Part shown: positions 29,616 to 39,598 of the stretch, one piece after another
Numbering within the stretch: the first letter of the stretch is position 1
How the letters are laid out: each line of letters begins with the position of its first letter
Assembly: GCA_003248775.1 (NCBI GenBank)
Contig: QFQX01000012.1
Coordinates: 59,991 to 123,990 of the forward strand
DNA: 64,000 nucleotides
Reading direction: 5' to 3'
Source: Shinella sp.
GTDB lineage: Bacteria > Pseudomonadota > Alphaproteobacteria > Rhizobiales > Rhizobiaceae
The notes under the pieces: generated by a model
Database searches by the model: none
The model's input: the letters and a program-made list of their open reading frames with translations, nothing else
Told to the model about the DNA's origin: nothing
Made by a program: the position numbers and the translations under genes

Positions 29616-30701
29616 ATGCGTGTAGACGACTTCGACTTTGACCTTCCGGAAGAAAGCATCGCGCTGAGGCCCGCGAGCCCGCGTGACCACGCGCGCCTGC
29701 TGGTCGTGCGTCCCGACGGTGTTCTGGTGCTGGAAGATCGAAATGTCTATGACCTCGCTTCCTTCCTGAAGCCGGGCGACGCTCTGGTTTTCAACGATAC
29801 CAAGGTCATCCCGGCCCAGCTCGAAGGCGTCCGCTTGCGGGAAGGGGCGGAGCGCACTCCGGTGTCCTGCACCCTGCATATGCGCGTTGCCGCCAATCGC
29901 TGGAGGGCCTTTGCCCGTCCCGGCAAGCGTATCAAGGCCGGTGACCGCATCGAATTCGGCCATTCCGGAGAAACCTGCCTGCTCGGCACGCTCGTGGCGA
30001 CGGTGGCGGATAAGGGCGAAGCCGGCGAAATCGAACTGGCTTTCGACCTGTCGGGGCCGGACCTCGACCAGGCCATTGCCTCAGTCGGCCATATTCCGCT
30101 GCCGCCCTATATCGCCGCCAAGCGACCGGAAGACAGCCAGGACCGCAAGGACTACCAGACCATCTATGCCCGGGAAGAGGGGGCTGTTGCTGCCCCGACC
30201 GCCGGGCTTCATTTCACGCCCGCACTCTTCGAAAAGCTCGATGCCGCCGGCGTCGAACGGCATTTCGTGACACTGCATGTCGGTGCGGGCACCTTCCTGC
30301 CGGTCAAGGCGGACGATACCGCCGACCACAAAATGCATCACGAGATCGGCCATGTTTCTGCCGGGACCGCCGCCGCACTCAATGCCGTAAAGGCGAGGGG
30401 CGGGCGTATCGTCTGTGTCGGCACGACGTCGCTCCGGCTGCTGGAAAGCGCCACGACCGAGGCGGGCGAGGTGCTGGCCTGGTCCGGCGCGACCGATATC
30501 TTCATCACGCCGGGTTACCGTTTCCGAGCCGTCGATGTCCTGATGACCAATTTCCACCTGCCGCGTTCGACGCTGTTCATGCTGGTATCGGCCTTTGCCG
30601 GCCTCGATACCATGCGGGCCGCCTATACCCACGCCATTGAAACCGGCTACCGTTTTTATTCCTACGGCGATTCCAGCCTGCTGTTCCGGAAAGACCCCTG
30701 A
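29616..30701 (+). CDS. queA: S-adenosylmethionine:tRNA ribosyltransferase-isomerase
   Basis: QueA transfers and isomerises the ribosyl group of SAM onto preQ1-modified tRNA, making epoxyqueuosine. The 361-residue protein has family segments [30 protein letters not shown], and the catalytic-core [13 protein letters not shown] and FLPVKADD. It lies four bases upstream of tgt, which makes the preceding base exchange, so the two queuosine steps are coupled in one operon. Confidence 0.96.
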   Translation: MRVDDFDFDLPEESIALRPASPRDHARLLVVRPDGVLVLEDRNVYDLASFLKPGDALVFNDTKVIPAQLEGVRLREGAERTPVSCTLHMRVAANRWRAFARPGKRIKAGDRIEFGHSGETCLLGTLVATVADKGEAGEIELAFDLSGPDLDQAIASVGHIPLPPYIAAKRPEDSQDRKDYQTIYAREEGAVAAPTAGLHFTPALFEKLDAAGVERHFVTLHVGAGTFLPVKADDTADHKMHHEIGHVSAGTAAALNAVKARGGRIVCVGTTSLRLLESATTEAGEVLAWSGATDIFITPGYRFRAVDVLMTNFHLPRSTLFMLVSAFAGLDTMRAAYTHAIETGYRFYSYGDSSLLFRKDP

Positions 30702-30705
30702 ACCG

Positions 30706-31836
30706 ATGCACGAGAAGTTCCAGTTCACCCTCAAGGCCACATCCGGCAAGGCTCGCCTTGGCGAGGTTTCCATGCCGCGTGGCGTGATCCGCACCCCCGC
30801 CTTCATGCCGGTCGGCACGGTCGGCACTGTCAAGGCCATGTATCTCGATCAGGTCAGGGAAGGGGGCGCCGACATCATTCTCGGCAACACCTATCACCTG
30901 ATGCTGCGGCCCGGCCCGGAGCGCGTTGCTCGCCTCGGTGGCCTGCATGAACTGATCCGCTGGCCGCATCCGATCCTCACAGACAGCGGTGGCTTTCAGG
31001 TCATGTCGCTCTCGGGTCTGCGCAAGCTCGACGAGCAGGGCGTGACCTTCAAGAGCCATGTCGACGGCTCGACCCACCACATGTCGCCGGAGCGCTCCAT
31101 CGAGATCCAGGGATTGCTCGACAGCGACATCCAGATGCAGCTCGACGAATGCGTCGCTCTGCCAGCGGAGCCCAGGGAAATCGAGCGGGCGATGGAAATG
31201 TCGCTGCGCTGGGCCGAGCGCTGCCGCGTTGCCTTCGGTGAACAACCGGGCAAGGCGATGTTCGGCATCGTTCAGGGCGGCGACGTCCCGGACCTGCGTG
31301 TCCGGTCTGCCGAGGGATTGAAGCAGCTCGATCTCAAGGGCTATGCCGTCGGCGGTCTCGCGGTTGGCGAGCCGCAGGAAGTCATGCTGAAGATGCTCGA
31401 CATCACGCTACCCGTGTTGCCGACGGAAAAGCCGCGTTACCTCATGGGCGTGGGTACGCCCGACGACATCCTGAAATCCGTCGCGCAGGGCATCGACATG
31501 TTCGACTGCGTAATGCCGACTCGCTCCGGTCGTCACGGGCTCGCCTTTACCCGGCGTGGCAAGGTCAATATCCGCAATGCCCGTCATGCCGAGGACATGC
31601 GGCCGCTGGACGAGGAATCGAATTGCCCGGCTTCCCGCGATTATTCGCGCGCCTATCTCCATCATCTCGTCCGCTCCAACGAGGCGCTCGGCGGTATGCT
31701 GTTGTCGTGGAACAACCTCTCCTACTATCAGGAACTGATGCAGGGCATCCGCAAGTCCATCGAGGAAGGGCGCTTTGCGGATTTCATGGCGGAGACCATG
31801 GAAATGTGGGCGAAGGGCGATATCGACGCCCGTTGA
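30706..31836 (+). CDS. tgt: Queuine tRNA-ribosyltransferase (tRNA-guanine transglycosylase)
   Basis: Tgt swaps guanine 34 of GUN-anticodon tRNAs for preQ1. The 376-residue TIM-barrel protein has the substrate-binding [12 protein letters not shown] (Asp nucleophile region), [16 protein letters not shown] and [10 protein letters not shown] motifs. The usual C-terminal zinc site lies in residues about 300-350 but is partly altered here: the family's CxCxxC reads [16 protein letters not shown], and only one Cys is visible at that point. That is a departure worth noting. Start ATG 30706 lies four bases after queA. Confidence 0.95.
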   Translation: MHEKFQFTLKATSGKARLGEVSMPRGVIRTPAFMPVGTVGTVKAMYLDQVREGGADIILGNTYHLMLRPGPERVARLGGLHELIRWPHPILTDSGGFQVMSLSGLRKLDEQGVTFKSHVDGSTHHMSPERSIEIQGLLDSDIQMQLDECVALPAEPREIERAMEMSLRWAERCRVAFGEQPGKAMFGIVQGGDVPDLRVRSAEGLKQLDLKGYAVGGLAVGEPQEVMLKMLDITLPVLPTEKPRYLMGVGTPDDILKSVAQGIDMFDCVMPTRSGRHGLAFTRRGKVNIRNARHAEDMRPLDEESNCPASRDYSRAYLHHLVRSNEALGGMLLSWNNLSYYQELMQGIRKSIEEGRFADFMAETMEMWAKGDIDAR

Positions 31837-32023
31837 AATCCGGTCGCGAAAAAGTGATTGTCGGGAGGCGGATAAAAAGCGCTTCCCGAACAACGGGCAG
31901 CATGATTTTCACCTCATGAAAGCGGATATGTAGACGGGTTGCGGGGGCTTGCCCGCAACCGCGGTTTGTGCGACGCAATGCACGCACATTCCGTGTTCGC
32001 CTTCCGTTTTCCGGTCCTCCCCC

Positions 32024-33196
32024 ATGCCTATTCTCGCGCCGCCGGCGCTGATCTTCTTTTGTAATTCCGTCCTGTTCATTTCCTTGTTCACCCGTCTGCC
32101 AGGCATTCAGGCGTCGATGCAGGTGAACAAGGCGACGCTTGGTCTTGCGCTTCTAGGCGGAGCGCTTGGCACAGTTCTGGCGCTGCCGATTGCCGGCAAG
32201 ATCAACAACTGGCTCTCGCCACGACGCACCGCCGCGCTCAGCCTGATGATCCTGAGCTTCGTCATGCCGTTGCTGGCTATGGTGCCCTATGCCGGTTTCG
32301 TCGCCTGCTTCGTCTTCTTCGCCTTCATCCGCACCATGCTCGATGTGGCGCAGAACATGATCTCCACCGGCATCGAGCAATCGAGTGGGGTCAAGGTATT
32401 GTCGCGCAGCCACGGTTTCTGGTCAGTGGGCCTGCTTCTGGGCACGATGGCCTCGAGCTGGGCAGCGGGGCAGGGCATAACGCCGGTCGGCCACCTCGCC
32501 GCAATCGGTGTCTTCGTGTTCGTCTGTGCGCTGGTGGTGCTGAAGATCACCCCGGAGATGAGCAGCTTGACGGCGGCCAGATCGAGCGGAAACACGCCGA
32601 TCTTCATCCGACCGACACGCGGCATTCTTCTGGTTGCGCTCATGCTGTTCGGGTTGGCCATCATCGAAGGTGCGATTTACGACTGGGGCATGTTTCTGAT
32701 TCGCGAGCGCATCACGACAGATCCGGCAAGGGCAGGGCTGCTCTTCGCCTTCTTCACCATCGGCATGGGTGTAACCCGCCTTTCCGGGGACTGGTTGCGC
32801 GAGATTTTTCGCCCCTCGATCCTGCTGCGCGCCTCCGCCGTTTCTGTTGCCCTCGGACTCGGCATCATCCTCAATTTCGAGAATGAGTGGCTGGCAGCCA
32901 TCGCGCTGGCCTTGATCGGTTGCGGCGTGGCCTTCAACTATCCGCTGGCAGTCTCCACAGTCATTTCAATGCGCAGCGTCAACTCGCCGGCCGAGAACCT
33001 TGCGGCACTTTCCATGGTGATGCTGATCGCGACCATCGGCATTCCACCTTTGCTGGGGAGTGTCGCCGAACTCTACGGTATCGCCACAAGTTTCGTCGCG
33101 ATCCTGCCTTTAACGGTGCTTGCCTTCCTCATGGCGCCGGTGTCTGAGGGACGGGGCCTTCAAAGAGATGAAGGCGTTGGACAAGAGGCGCGATGA
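32024..33196 (+). CDS. MFS transporter
   Basis: This 390-residue inner-membrane protein has about twelve helices and the major-facilitator layout, with a central charged loop (about residues 185-200). The loop between helices 2 and 3 reads AGKINNWLSPRRTA, a weak version of the MFS motif A. It resembles YbjJ-like or fucose-permease-like members, and substrate is unknown. I chose ATG 32024 (MPILAPPALIFFCNSVLF), because the upstream in-frame part is not membrane-like. It overlaps recX by four bases (ATGA), so the two are translationally coupled despite unrelated jobs. Confidence 0.87.
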   Translation: MPILAPPALIFFCNSVLFISLFTRLPGIQASMQVNKATLGLALLGGALGTVLALPIAGKINNWLSPRRTAALSLMILSFVMPLLAMVPYAGFVACFVFFAFIRTMLDVAQNMISTGIEQSSGVKVLSRSHGFWSVGLLLGTMASSWAAGQGITPVGHLAAIGVFVFVCALVVLKITPEMSSLTAARSSGNTPIFIRPTRGILLVALMLFGLAIIEGAIYDWGMFLIRERITTDPARAGLLFAFFTIGMGVTRLSGDWLREIFRPSILLRASAVSVALGLGIILNFENEWLAAIALALIGCGVAFNYPLAVSTVISMRSVNSPAENLAALSMVMLIATIGIPPLLGSVAELYGIATSFVAILPLTVLAFLMAPVSEGRGLQRDEGVGQEAR

Positions 33197-33756
33197 ACGA
33201 AAGCGATGACGCGCAGGCCGAGGCAACTGTTCCGACCCCACGTATGCTGGCATGGGTGAAGAACTCCGCTGCCTACCGTTTGTCGCGCAAGATGATGACC
33301 GAACACGAACTCTCGACAGCGATTGCCCGCAAGGCGCGCCAGAAGTTTGAGGGCATTTCTGAAGTGCAGATCAAGGCGCTGTCGCTTGCCGCCGTGGAAT
33401 TCGGTCGCCAGATGCGCGCGCTGGATGATCAGTCCTATGCAGAGGTGAGGGTGCGTTCATCGACGGCTGCCGGTAAATCGCGGCGCATCATCGCGCGCAA
33501 GCTCGCGGAAAAGGGCGTCGACCGCCAGATCATCGCCGACGCGCTGGAGGGCACCGACGATTTCCGCGCAGCGCTCGTCTTCGCGCGCAAGCGCGCCTTC
33601 GGACCGTTTCGACGTGTCGAACTCGATGAGAAGCGCAAGGCAAAAGAATTTTCCGCATTCGCTCGCAACGGCTTCAGCTTCGAATTCGGCACCAGGATCA
33701 TGGCCATGTCGTTCGAGGAGGCCGAGGAATTGCTTGCCGAACTGCCGTTGGAGTGA
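33193..33756 (+). CDS. recX: Regulatory protein RecX
   Basis: This 187-residue helical-repeat protein inhibits RecA filament extension. The RecX repeat pattern is visible (AYRLSRKMMTEHELSTAIARK, KSRRIIARKLAEKGVDRQIIADAL, ALVFARKRAFGPF). recA is not in this window. The gene begins with an ATGA overlap on the MFS gene's stop codon. No LexA box was seen directly upstream. Confidence 0.88.
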   Translation: MNESDDAQAEATVPTPRMLAWVKNSAAYRLSRKMMTEHELSTAIARKARQKFEGISEVQIKALSLAAVEFGRQMRALDDQSYAEVRVRSSTAAGKSRRIIARKLAEKGVDRQIIADALEGTDDFRAALVFARKRAFGPFRRVELDEKRKAKEFSAFARNGFSFEFGTRIMAMSFEEAEELLAELPLE

Positions 33757-33854
33757 GAAGCCGGGGCAGGCGGTCACATCTGCGAATAGGAAGCTCGGCG
33801 GTAAAGGTGTAGACCGTTCCCAAGCATCGCGACAACCAGATTCGAGGATATTCC

Positions 33855-34661
33855 ATGCCTGCGCCGAAAAACCATTTCAAACAGGCTCTCAAGGAAAAGC
33901 GGACCCAGATCGGCTTCTGGCAGGCGCTCGCCAATCCCTACACCGTGGAGATATCCGCGGGCGTCGGATACGACTGGCTGCTGATCGACGGGGAACATGC
34001 TCCGAACGATATCCCGATGATGGTCTCCCAGCTTCTAGCGATGAAAGGCTCGAGGAGCCATGCGGTCATCCGTCCGCCGATCGGAGAAACATGGATCATC
34101 AAGCAGTTGCTTGATATCGGCGCGCAGAGCCTGCTGGTGCCCATGGTTCACACCCGGGAGCAGGCGGAGGCCATGGTTCAGGCGGTCCGTTATCCGCCGC
34201 ACGGCGTGCGCGGCGTCGGCGCTGCCATTGCCCGTGCCTCGGATTTCAACCGCATCGACGATTACGTTCAGACGGCCAATGACGAGATCTGCCTGTTGCT
34301 GCAGGTGGAAAGCCGGGCAGGCCTTGCCGCGCTGGACGACATCGCCTCCACCGAGGGCGTGGATGGTGTCTTCATCGGTCCGGCCGATCTGGCGGCGGAC
34401 ATGGGCTATCTTGGAAACCCCGGCGCGTCGGAGGTTCAGGAGGCAATCGAGAAGGCCATTGCGAAGATCCAATCCCACGGCAAGGCGGCCGGCATCCTGA
34501 TCGGCGACCTTGCATTGTCTAAGCGCTATGTCGAACTCGGCGCGACCTTCGTGGCCATCGGCAATGACGTGACGCTCTTCGCCGAAGCCGCCGCAAAGCT
34601 GCTGGCAGATTTCCATGTCATAGAGGCCGCCAAGGGCTCGGCCAGCGCCAAGGTCTACTAG
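33855..34661 (+). CDS. HpcH/HpaI family aldolase
   Basis: This class II, metal-dependent 2-keto-3-deoxy-acid aldolase has a TIM barrel of 268 residues. Diagnostic segments are GYDWLLIDGEHAPND, AVIRPP, LLVPMVHTREQAEAMVQAVRYPPHG, LLLQVESRAGLAALDDIA and GVFIGPADLAADMG; the metal-binding Glu and Asp lie in the last two. It could cleave 4-hydroxy-2-oxoheptanedioate or 2-keto-3-deoxy-L-rhamnonate, and the specificity cannot be read. No catabolic genes accompany it. The frame continues after its TAG into a stretch that looks like the tail of a glyoxalase-type protein. Confidence 0.87.
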   Translation: MPAPKNHFKQALKEKRTQIGFWQALANPYTVEISAGVGYDWLLIDGEHAPNDIPMMVSQLLAMKGSRSHAVIRPPIGETWIIKQLLDIGAQSLLVPMVHTREQAEAMVQAVRYPPHGVRGVGAAIARASDFNRIDDYVQTANDEICLLLQVESRAGLAALDDIASTEGVDGVFIGPADLAADMGYLGNPGASEVQEAIEKAIAKIQSHGKAAGILIGDLALSKRYVELGATFVAIGNDVTLFAEAAAKLLADFHVIEAAKGSASAKVY

Positions 34662-34667
34662 TCAGCC

Positions 34668-34736
34668 AACGGTCTGCGCGCCTTCGTCTTCGAAGACCCG
34701 GATGGCAACCGTATAGATGTCGGGCAGGCTATCTAG
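34668..34736 (+). pseudogene. Remnant of a VOC (glyoxalase/bleomycin-resistance) family gene, C-terminal piece only
   Basis: Directly after the aldolase stop, 22 codons encode NGLRAFVFEDPDGNRIDVGQ plus AI and a TAG. FEDPDGNRIDV is the typical last strand of VOC-superfamily proteins. There is no start codon or upstream domain, so this is a fossil left by deletion. It is in frame with the aldolase, probably by chance. Confidence 0.5.
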
Positions 34737-34875
34737 CGATCTGTGCTATTCGCGCGGATCCAGAGGAGAGACCGCCGGGACACCAACTCAATCAGACAAA
34801 TAAAAATCGCATAAGATAGATTATGGAACTAAAATCCATAAGTCGAACCAGATGCTTATAGCTGTGACCCCTCGA

Positions 34876-35196
34876 TTAGCTGTCCGTGGACACCTTCATC
34901 AAGACCAGACCCGCAATGATCAGGACTGCCGCAAGGATGCGCATGGCGCTTGCCTGTTCGCCAAGCACGATGATTCCGACGAGAAACGCGCCGACGGCTC
35001 CGATGCCTGTCCAGATCGTGTAGGCAGTGCCAAGCGGCAGTGTTCGCATGGAAAACGACAGCAGCAGAATGCTCGTGCCCATGGCGACCGCCGTGATGGC
35101 CGTCGGCACCACGCGCGTAAAGCCTGCGGACTGCTTCATGAAATAAGCCCACACGACTTCAAGGACGCCGGCCGTAACAAGGATGATCCAGGCCAA
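34876..35196 (-). CDS. sugE: Small multidrug resistance family transporter, Gdx/SugE-like
   Basis: This four-helix, 106-residue inner-membrane antiporter has the essential glutamate (E13) in AGVLEVVWAYFMKQS. The segment GTAYTIWTGIGAVGAFLVG matches the guanidinium-exporter (Gdx/SugE) branch better than EmrE. I infer a TTG start at 35196 because GGAGGGAG lies five bases upstream and the protein then begins exactly at helix 1; an ATG at 35235 would add 13 atypical residues. No guanidine riboswitch is recognisable upstream, which weakens the functional inference. Confidence 0.82.
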   Translation of the reverse strand: MAWIILVTAGVLEVVWAYFMKQSAGFTRVVPTAITAVAMGTSILLLSFSMRTLPLGTAYTIWTGIGAVGAFLVGIIVLGEQASAMRILAAVLIIAGLVLMKVSTDS

Positions 35197-35276
35197 AATT
35201 GCTCCCTCCGATGAAAGGAAGTTTTTTGAAATCAATATGATCGGATCGTATTCTTAGGCGCGTTCGACATTGACAT

Positions 35277-36089
35277 CTAAACGTCGACTTCAAATATCAT
35301 CTGGTCGTGGGCCGGCTCCACATGCGGCGGTGTCTCGGCCAGCACGGTCTCGTAATCGAGTGGCACATGCATATGCGTAAGGATGGCGCGCTCGGGCTTC
35401 AGCCGCTCGATCCAGCCAAGCGCCTGTTCCAGCGAAAAATGGCTCGGATGATGCCGGTATTGCAGCGCGTCGATGATCAGGACCGAGAGACCACCGAGCT
35501 TTGCGACCGTTTCCTCCGGAAACCCGCTGACATCGCAACAATAGGCAACGTCACCGATCCTGAGGCCAAGCGAAACGATATCGCCATGCTGCTGCACCAA
35601 TGGCTGCAGCCGAATGGTGCCGCCGGCGCCGCTGACTTCGATCGGACTGTCCAGATCCTTGATCACGACCGGTTCGACGATCGGCGGATAATTGCTGCCA
35701 TCGGGTGTTTCGAGGCAATAGCCGAAACCCTGGCGAATGCGTCGCATGGTCTCGGGTTCCGCGTGGATCGGAATGCGCCGGTTCTGCGTGACGAAGTATC
35801 CGCGCAGATCGTCGATCCCATGCAGATGATCGGCATGCGCGTGGGTGTAGAACACGGCATCGATGTGCTGGACCCGGGCGGCGATCATCTGCTCGCGAAA
35901 ATCCGGTCCCGTATCGACCACGACCGTCGTCATGCCGCCGTCAGGACCGATCTGCTGGATCAGGAAGGACGCCCGGGTGCGCCGGTTGCGCGGGTTGTTC
36001 GGATCGCATGCGCCCCAGTCTCCACTGATGCGCGGTACGCCCGGAGACGACGAGCAGCCAAGGATGGTGAAGCGCTGCCGATAACTCAT
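35277..36089 (-). CDS. MBL-fold metallo-hydrolase (PhnP/lipoate-synthase-neighbour type)
   Basis: This 270-residue metallo-beta-lactamase-fold protein has the metal-binding HxHxDH motif in YTHAHADHLHGIDDLRG and further His/Asp ligands in CCDVSGFPEE and HMHVPLDYE. The N-terminal FTILGCSSSPGVPRI stretch with an adjacent Cys is typical of the PhnP-like phosphodiesterase group. Its natural substrate is unknown. It overlaps tatD by four bases and ends the leftward tmk-holB-metG-tatD operon. Confidence 0.9.
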   Translation of the reverse strand: MSYRQRFTILGCSSSPGVPRISGDWGACDPNNPRNRRTRASFLIQQIGPDGGMTTVVVDTGPDFREQMIAARVQHIDAVFYTHAHADHLHGIDDLRGYFVTQNRRIPIHAEPETMRRIRQGFGYCLETPDGSNYPPIVEPVVIKDLDSPIEVSGAGGTIRLQPLVQQHGDIVSLGLRIGDVAYCCDVSGFPEETVAKLGGLSVLIIDALQYRHHPSHFSLEQALGWIERLKPERAILTHMHVPLDYETVLAETPPHVEPAHDQMIFEVDV

Positions 36090-36868
36090 GCAAGCCTCGG
36101 CATCTTGGAGAAGATGCGGAATGCATTGTCGGTCGTGATCCGGGCCATCTCTTCGAAGCTGACGCCCATGGTTTCAGCCAGCACTTCGGCGGTATTGACC
36201 ACGTATGAAGGCTCGTTGCGCTTTCCGCGCCAGCGCTTCGGCGCGAGATATGGCGCGTCGGTTTCGACCAGCAACCGGTCGAGCGGCAGACCCTTGGCGA
36301 TATCGCGAAGTTCCGTCGATTTCGGGAAGGTCAGGATGCCGGAGAACGAGACGTAACCGCCGAGTTCGATACCGGTCTTCGCCAGAGCTTCGCCGGAGGA
36401 AAAGCAATGCAGGATGAAGGGGAAGGCCCCCTTCCCTGTTTCTTCCGTCAGGATGGCCGCCATGTCGTCGTCGGCGCTGCGGCTGTGGATCACCAGCGGC
36501 AGCCCGGTTTCACGCGCAGCCGCGATGTGGCGCAGAAGCCCGGTCTTCTGATCCTCGGGCTTCTGGGTGTCATAGAAATAATCGAGACCCGCTTCGCCGA
36601 TCGCCACGACCTTCGGATGGGCCGCCAGCCGCATCAGATCCTCGGTGGTGATATCCAGTTCTTCGTCCGCATTGTTCGGATGGGTTCCGACCGAGCAGAA
36701 CACTGTCGGAAAACGCTCGGTCAACGCCAGCAGCGTGTCGAGTTTCCTGACACGGGTCGAGATCGTCACCATCTGCGATACGCCGGCCGCGTGAGCCCGC
36801 GCGACCAGTTCGTCGCGCTCAGCTTCGAAGTCGGCAAAGTCGAGGTGGCAATGGGTATCGATCAGCAT
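36086..36868 (-). CDS. tatD: TatD family deoxyribonuclease
   Basis: This 260-residue metal-dependent TIM-barrel hydrolase has the motifs IDTHCHLDF (N-terminal HxH), GEAGLDYFYD, FILHCFSSG and VETDAPYLAP of the TatD/YcfH family. It acts in DNA repair or RNA turnover as a 3'-5' exonuclease. It starts five bases after the metG stop and overlaps the next gene, so it is mid-operon. The pairing metG-tatD is widely conserved. Confidence 0.94.
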   Translation of the reverse strand: MLIDTHCHLDFADFEAERDELVARAHAAGVSQMVTISTRVRKLDTLLALTERFPTVFCSVGTHPNNADEELDITTEDLMRLAAHPKVVAIGEAGLDYFYDTQKPEDQKTGLLRHIAAARETGLPLVIHSRSADDDMAAILTEETGKGAFPFILHCFSSGEALAKTGIELGGYVSFSGILTFPKSTELRDIAKGLPLDRLLVETDAPYLAPKRWRGKRNEPSYVVNTAEVLAETMGVSFEEMARITTDNAFRIFSKMPRLA

Positions 36869-36873
36869 GGCGG

Positions 36874-38430
36874 TCAGGCCTTCGCGTCCGGATCCGGAGC
36901 CACGTAGCGCGGGAAGACCGGCGTCGGGGCCTCGAGCACGGTTCCAGGCGTCAGCCGGCCAGCCTCGCCAAGGAAGGCAAAGCTGCGCTTGTCTTCCGGT
37001 ACGGCGACGAGATCCAGCAGCTTGGCCGAGGACGCCGGCATGATCGGCTGGAACAGGATGGCGATCTGGCGCACCACTTCGGCCGTGACGTAGAGCACGG
37101 TCGCCATGCGGGCCGTATCGGTCTTGCGCAGAACCCAGGGCTCCTGAGCGGCGAAATAGCGGTCGGCCTCGTTCACCGTGCCGATGATGGTCGCGACGAT
37201 CTTGTGGATCGCCAGACGGCTCATTTCTTCGCGGCAGGTGGCGATCATTGCGTCGGCGGTCGCCAGCATGGCCTTGTCGGCATCCGTCAGTTCGCCCGGT
37301 TCCGGGATCTTCGCATCGCAGTTCTTGACGATCATCGACAGCGAGCGGCTGGCGAGGTTGCCGATGCCGTTGGCGAGGTCCGCATTGATGCGGGTCGCGA
37401 TCGCTTCCTCGCTATAGCTGCCGTCCTGCCCGAAGGAGACTTCGCGCAGCAGGAAGTAACGCACCTGGTCGAGGCCGAAATGGTTCACCAGGTTTGCCGG
37501 ATCGACCACGTTGCCGAGAGACTTCGACATCTTCTCGCCCTTGTTCAGCACCATGCCGTGCGCGAACACCTTCTTCGGCAGCGGCAGGCCGGCGGACATC
37601 AGGAAGGCCGGCCAGTAGACGGCGTGGAAGCGGATGATGTCCTTGCCGATGATATGAACGTCGGCCGGCCAGTATTTCGCCCGAGGGTCGTTCTGGTCGG
37701 TCAGATAGCCGGTCGCCGTGATGTAGTTGGTCAGGGCATCGACCCAGACATACATGACGTGCTTCGGATCATCCGGCACCTTGATGCCCCAGTCGAACGT
37801 CGTGCGCGAGATCGAAAGGTCCTTGAGGCCCGACTTCACGAAGGAAACGACTTCGTTCTTCCGCTCGACCGGACCGATGAAATCGGGCTGGTCTTCATAG
37901 AGCTTCAGCAGCTTGTCCTCATAGGCGGAAAGTTTGAAGAAGTAGCTCTCCTCTTCCACCCATTCGACCGGCGTGCCCTGCGGCCCGTAGCGAACGCCAT
38001 CGGAGCGCAGCTGGGTTTCGTCCTCGGCGTAATAAGCCTCATCGCGCACGGAGTACCAGCCGGCATAGCTGTCCTTGTAGATGTCACCGTTGGCGGCCAT
38101 CCGCTTCCAGATCTCCTGCGATGCCTCGTGGTGGCGGGGCTCGGTCGTGCGGATGAAGTCGTCGTTGGACGCGTTCAGCATCTTCCCCATCGCCCGGAAT
38201 TCGTTGGAATTCCGCTCGGCCAGCTCTTCGGTCGAGATACCCTCTGCCCGCGCCGTCTGCTGCATCTTCTGGCCATGTTCGTCCGTTCCGGTCAGGAAGA
38301 AGACGTCCTTCCCGTCGAGCCGCTGGAACCGCGCCATGGCGTCGGTCGCAATCAGTTCGTAGGCGTGGCCGATATGCGGCTTGCCGTTCGGATAGGCGAT
38401 GGCGGTGGTGATGTAGAACTTTTCGGTCAT
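36874..38430 (-). CDS. metG: Methionyl-tRNA synthetase
   Basis: This class Ia synthetase charges tRNA-Met. The 518-residue protein has the HIGH motif at about residues 19-22 ([12 protein letters not shown]) and KMSKS at about 300-304. The anticodon-binding helical domain follows. It lacks the C-terminal EMAP-like dimerisation domain of longer MetRS, and the zinc-knuckle cysteines are absent (METG2-type, no CxxC pairs seen), both usual in alphaproteobacteria. It lies between holB and tatD in one leftward operon. Confidence 0.96.
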   Translation of the reverse strand: MTEKFYITTAIAYPNGKPHIGHAYELIATDAMARFQRLDGKDVFFLTGTDEHGQKMQQTARAEGISTEELAERNSNEFRAMGKMLNASNDDFIRTTEPRHHEASQEIWKRMAANGDIYKDSYAGWYSVRDEAYYAEDETQLRSDGVRYGPQGTPVEWVEEESYFFKLSAYEDKLLKLYEDQPDFIGPVERKNEVVSFVKSGLKDLSISRTTFDWGIKVPDDPKHVMYVWVDALTNYITATGYLTDQNDPRAKYWPADVHIIGKDIIRFHAVYWPAFLMSAGLPLPKKVFAHGMVLNKGEKMSKSLGNVVDPANLVNHFGLDQVRYFLLREVSFGQDGSYSEEAIATRINADLANGIGNLASRSLSMIVKNCDAKIPEPGELTDADKAMLATADAMIATCREEMSRLAIHKIVATIIGTVNEADRYFAAQEPWVLRKTDTARMATVLYVTAEVVRQIAILFQPIMPASSAKLLDLVAVPEDKRSFAFLGEAGRLTPGTVLEAPTPVFPRYVAPDPDAKA

Positions 38431-38569
38431 GGCTGATCTTGTCGTCCGCGTCGATTGCGCTTTTATGAAATCATGCCGCTCTTAGAGCATTCTTGCGCCT
38501 TTAGAAACAGCAAGTTTTGCGAACGGCAGACGTGGCGCAGGCGCATAAGTCCCGGCAAGCCGCCAGATT

Positions 38570-39598
38570 TCAGGCCTGCGAGATGGCTGTCAGAGCTTCG
38601 AGAATGGTCTGTTTGCGATCCAGATTGTAGGCGCCAGCCGTTGCAAACTGCTCGTTGATCGAGGTCGAAAGGCGCGCATAGCGCTCCGCCCGGCCGAGAT
38701 CACCACCAAGCGCCAGCCGCCGGGCGGTTTCCACCAGGTATTCGCTCAGGTGTTCCGAGAAGAAACCGAAGGCGACCTCGCGGTCCTTGCCGCTCAAGGC
38801 ATCAGCAAGCTGGTACATCGTCTTGCGCGCCGCCGGGCCTTCTGTGGTGAGAACCTTCTCGAAGGCCTCGATAATGTCGGCCCCGCCGTAATTGACGATC
38901 TTGAGCGCCTGCGCCACGCTACCCTTGGCAAGGGACAGGACCGCTCCGGCCTGCGCCTCTCCGATCGAAAGGCCGAGTTGCCCGAGCGCCCGCCGCATCG
39001 CATCCTCCGGAAGAGCGTCAAGCTTCAGCGGCAGGCAGCGGGAACGGATCGTCGGCAGCAGGCGGCCCGGCGCATGCGAAAGCACGAGGAACATCGCCCG
39101 CTTCGGCGGCTCCTCCAGGATCTTGAGAATGGCGTTCGCCGCGTTGCGGTTGAGATCGTCGGCCGGGTCGATGATGACGATACGCCAGTTGCCGGTGCCT
39201 GATGTCTGCGAGAAAAAGTGCCCTGCCCGCCGCACCTCGTCCACCGTGATCGCGCTCTTGGCGCGACCTGTCTTCTCGTCCACTGGCCGCGTCAGATGCA
39301 GGAGGTTATGGCTTGCGCCGCCTGCAATCTGCCGGCTGATCGATGACTGCGGATCAGGATCGGCGATCCGCTCCGGCGCGTTCAATGGATCGGGATTGGA
39401 GAGAACGTGATTGGCGAAGCGGAAGGCGAGTGTCGCCTTGCCGATCCCTTCAGGGCCTTCGATCAGGATTGCATGGTGTCCCTTGCCCGACCGGTATGTT
39501 CCGGCGAGAAAGCTTTCCGCCTCCTCGTGGCCGAAAAGTTTCGTGTTCAGGGCAGGTGCGATTGCCCCCTCCAGCACCCCGTAGCGTTCTTCGCTCAT
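38570..39598 (-). CDS. holB: DNA polymerase III subunit delta'
   Basis: This 342-residue AAA+ clamp-loader subunit has a P-loop-like IEGPEGIGKATLAFRFANHVL (a degenerate Walker A), then RRAGHFFSQTSGTGNWRIVIIDPADDLN and ILEEPPKRAMFLVLSHAPG, the usual delta-prime sensor region. The zinc-binding Cys cluster of E. coli delta-prime is missing, as is common in alphaproteobacteria. The start overlaps the tmk stop by four bases, a conserved tmk-holB coupling. Confidence 0.92.
   Translation of the reverse strand: MSEERYGVLEGAIAPALNTKLFGHEEAESFLAGTYRSGKGHHAILIEGPEGIGKATLAFRFANHVLSNPDPLNAPERIADPDPQSSISRQIAGGASHNLLHLTRPVDEKTGRAKSAITVDEVRRAGHFFSQTSGTGNWRIVIIDPADDLNRNAANAILKILEEPPKRAMFLVLSHAPGRLLPTIRSRCLPLKLDALPEDAMRRALGQLGLSIGEAQAGAVLSLAKGSVAQALKIVNYGGADIIEAFEKVLTTEGPAARKTMYQLADALSGKDREVAFGFFSEHLSEYLVETARRLALGGDLGRAERYARLSTSINEQFATAGAYNLDRKQTILEALTAISQA

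Noticed and set aside
34876..35300. Guanidine riboswitch upstream of the SugE-like gene
   Set aside because: The space between the genes is about 80 bases and shows no ykkC-type conserved motifs; the start codon is close to the neighbouring gene's end.
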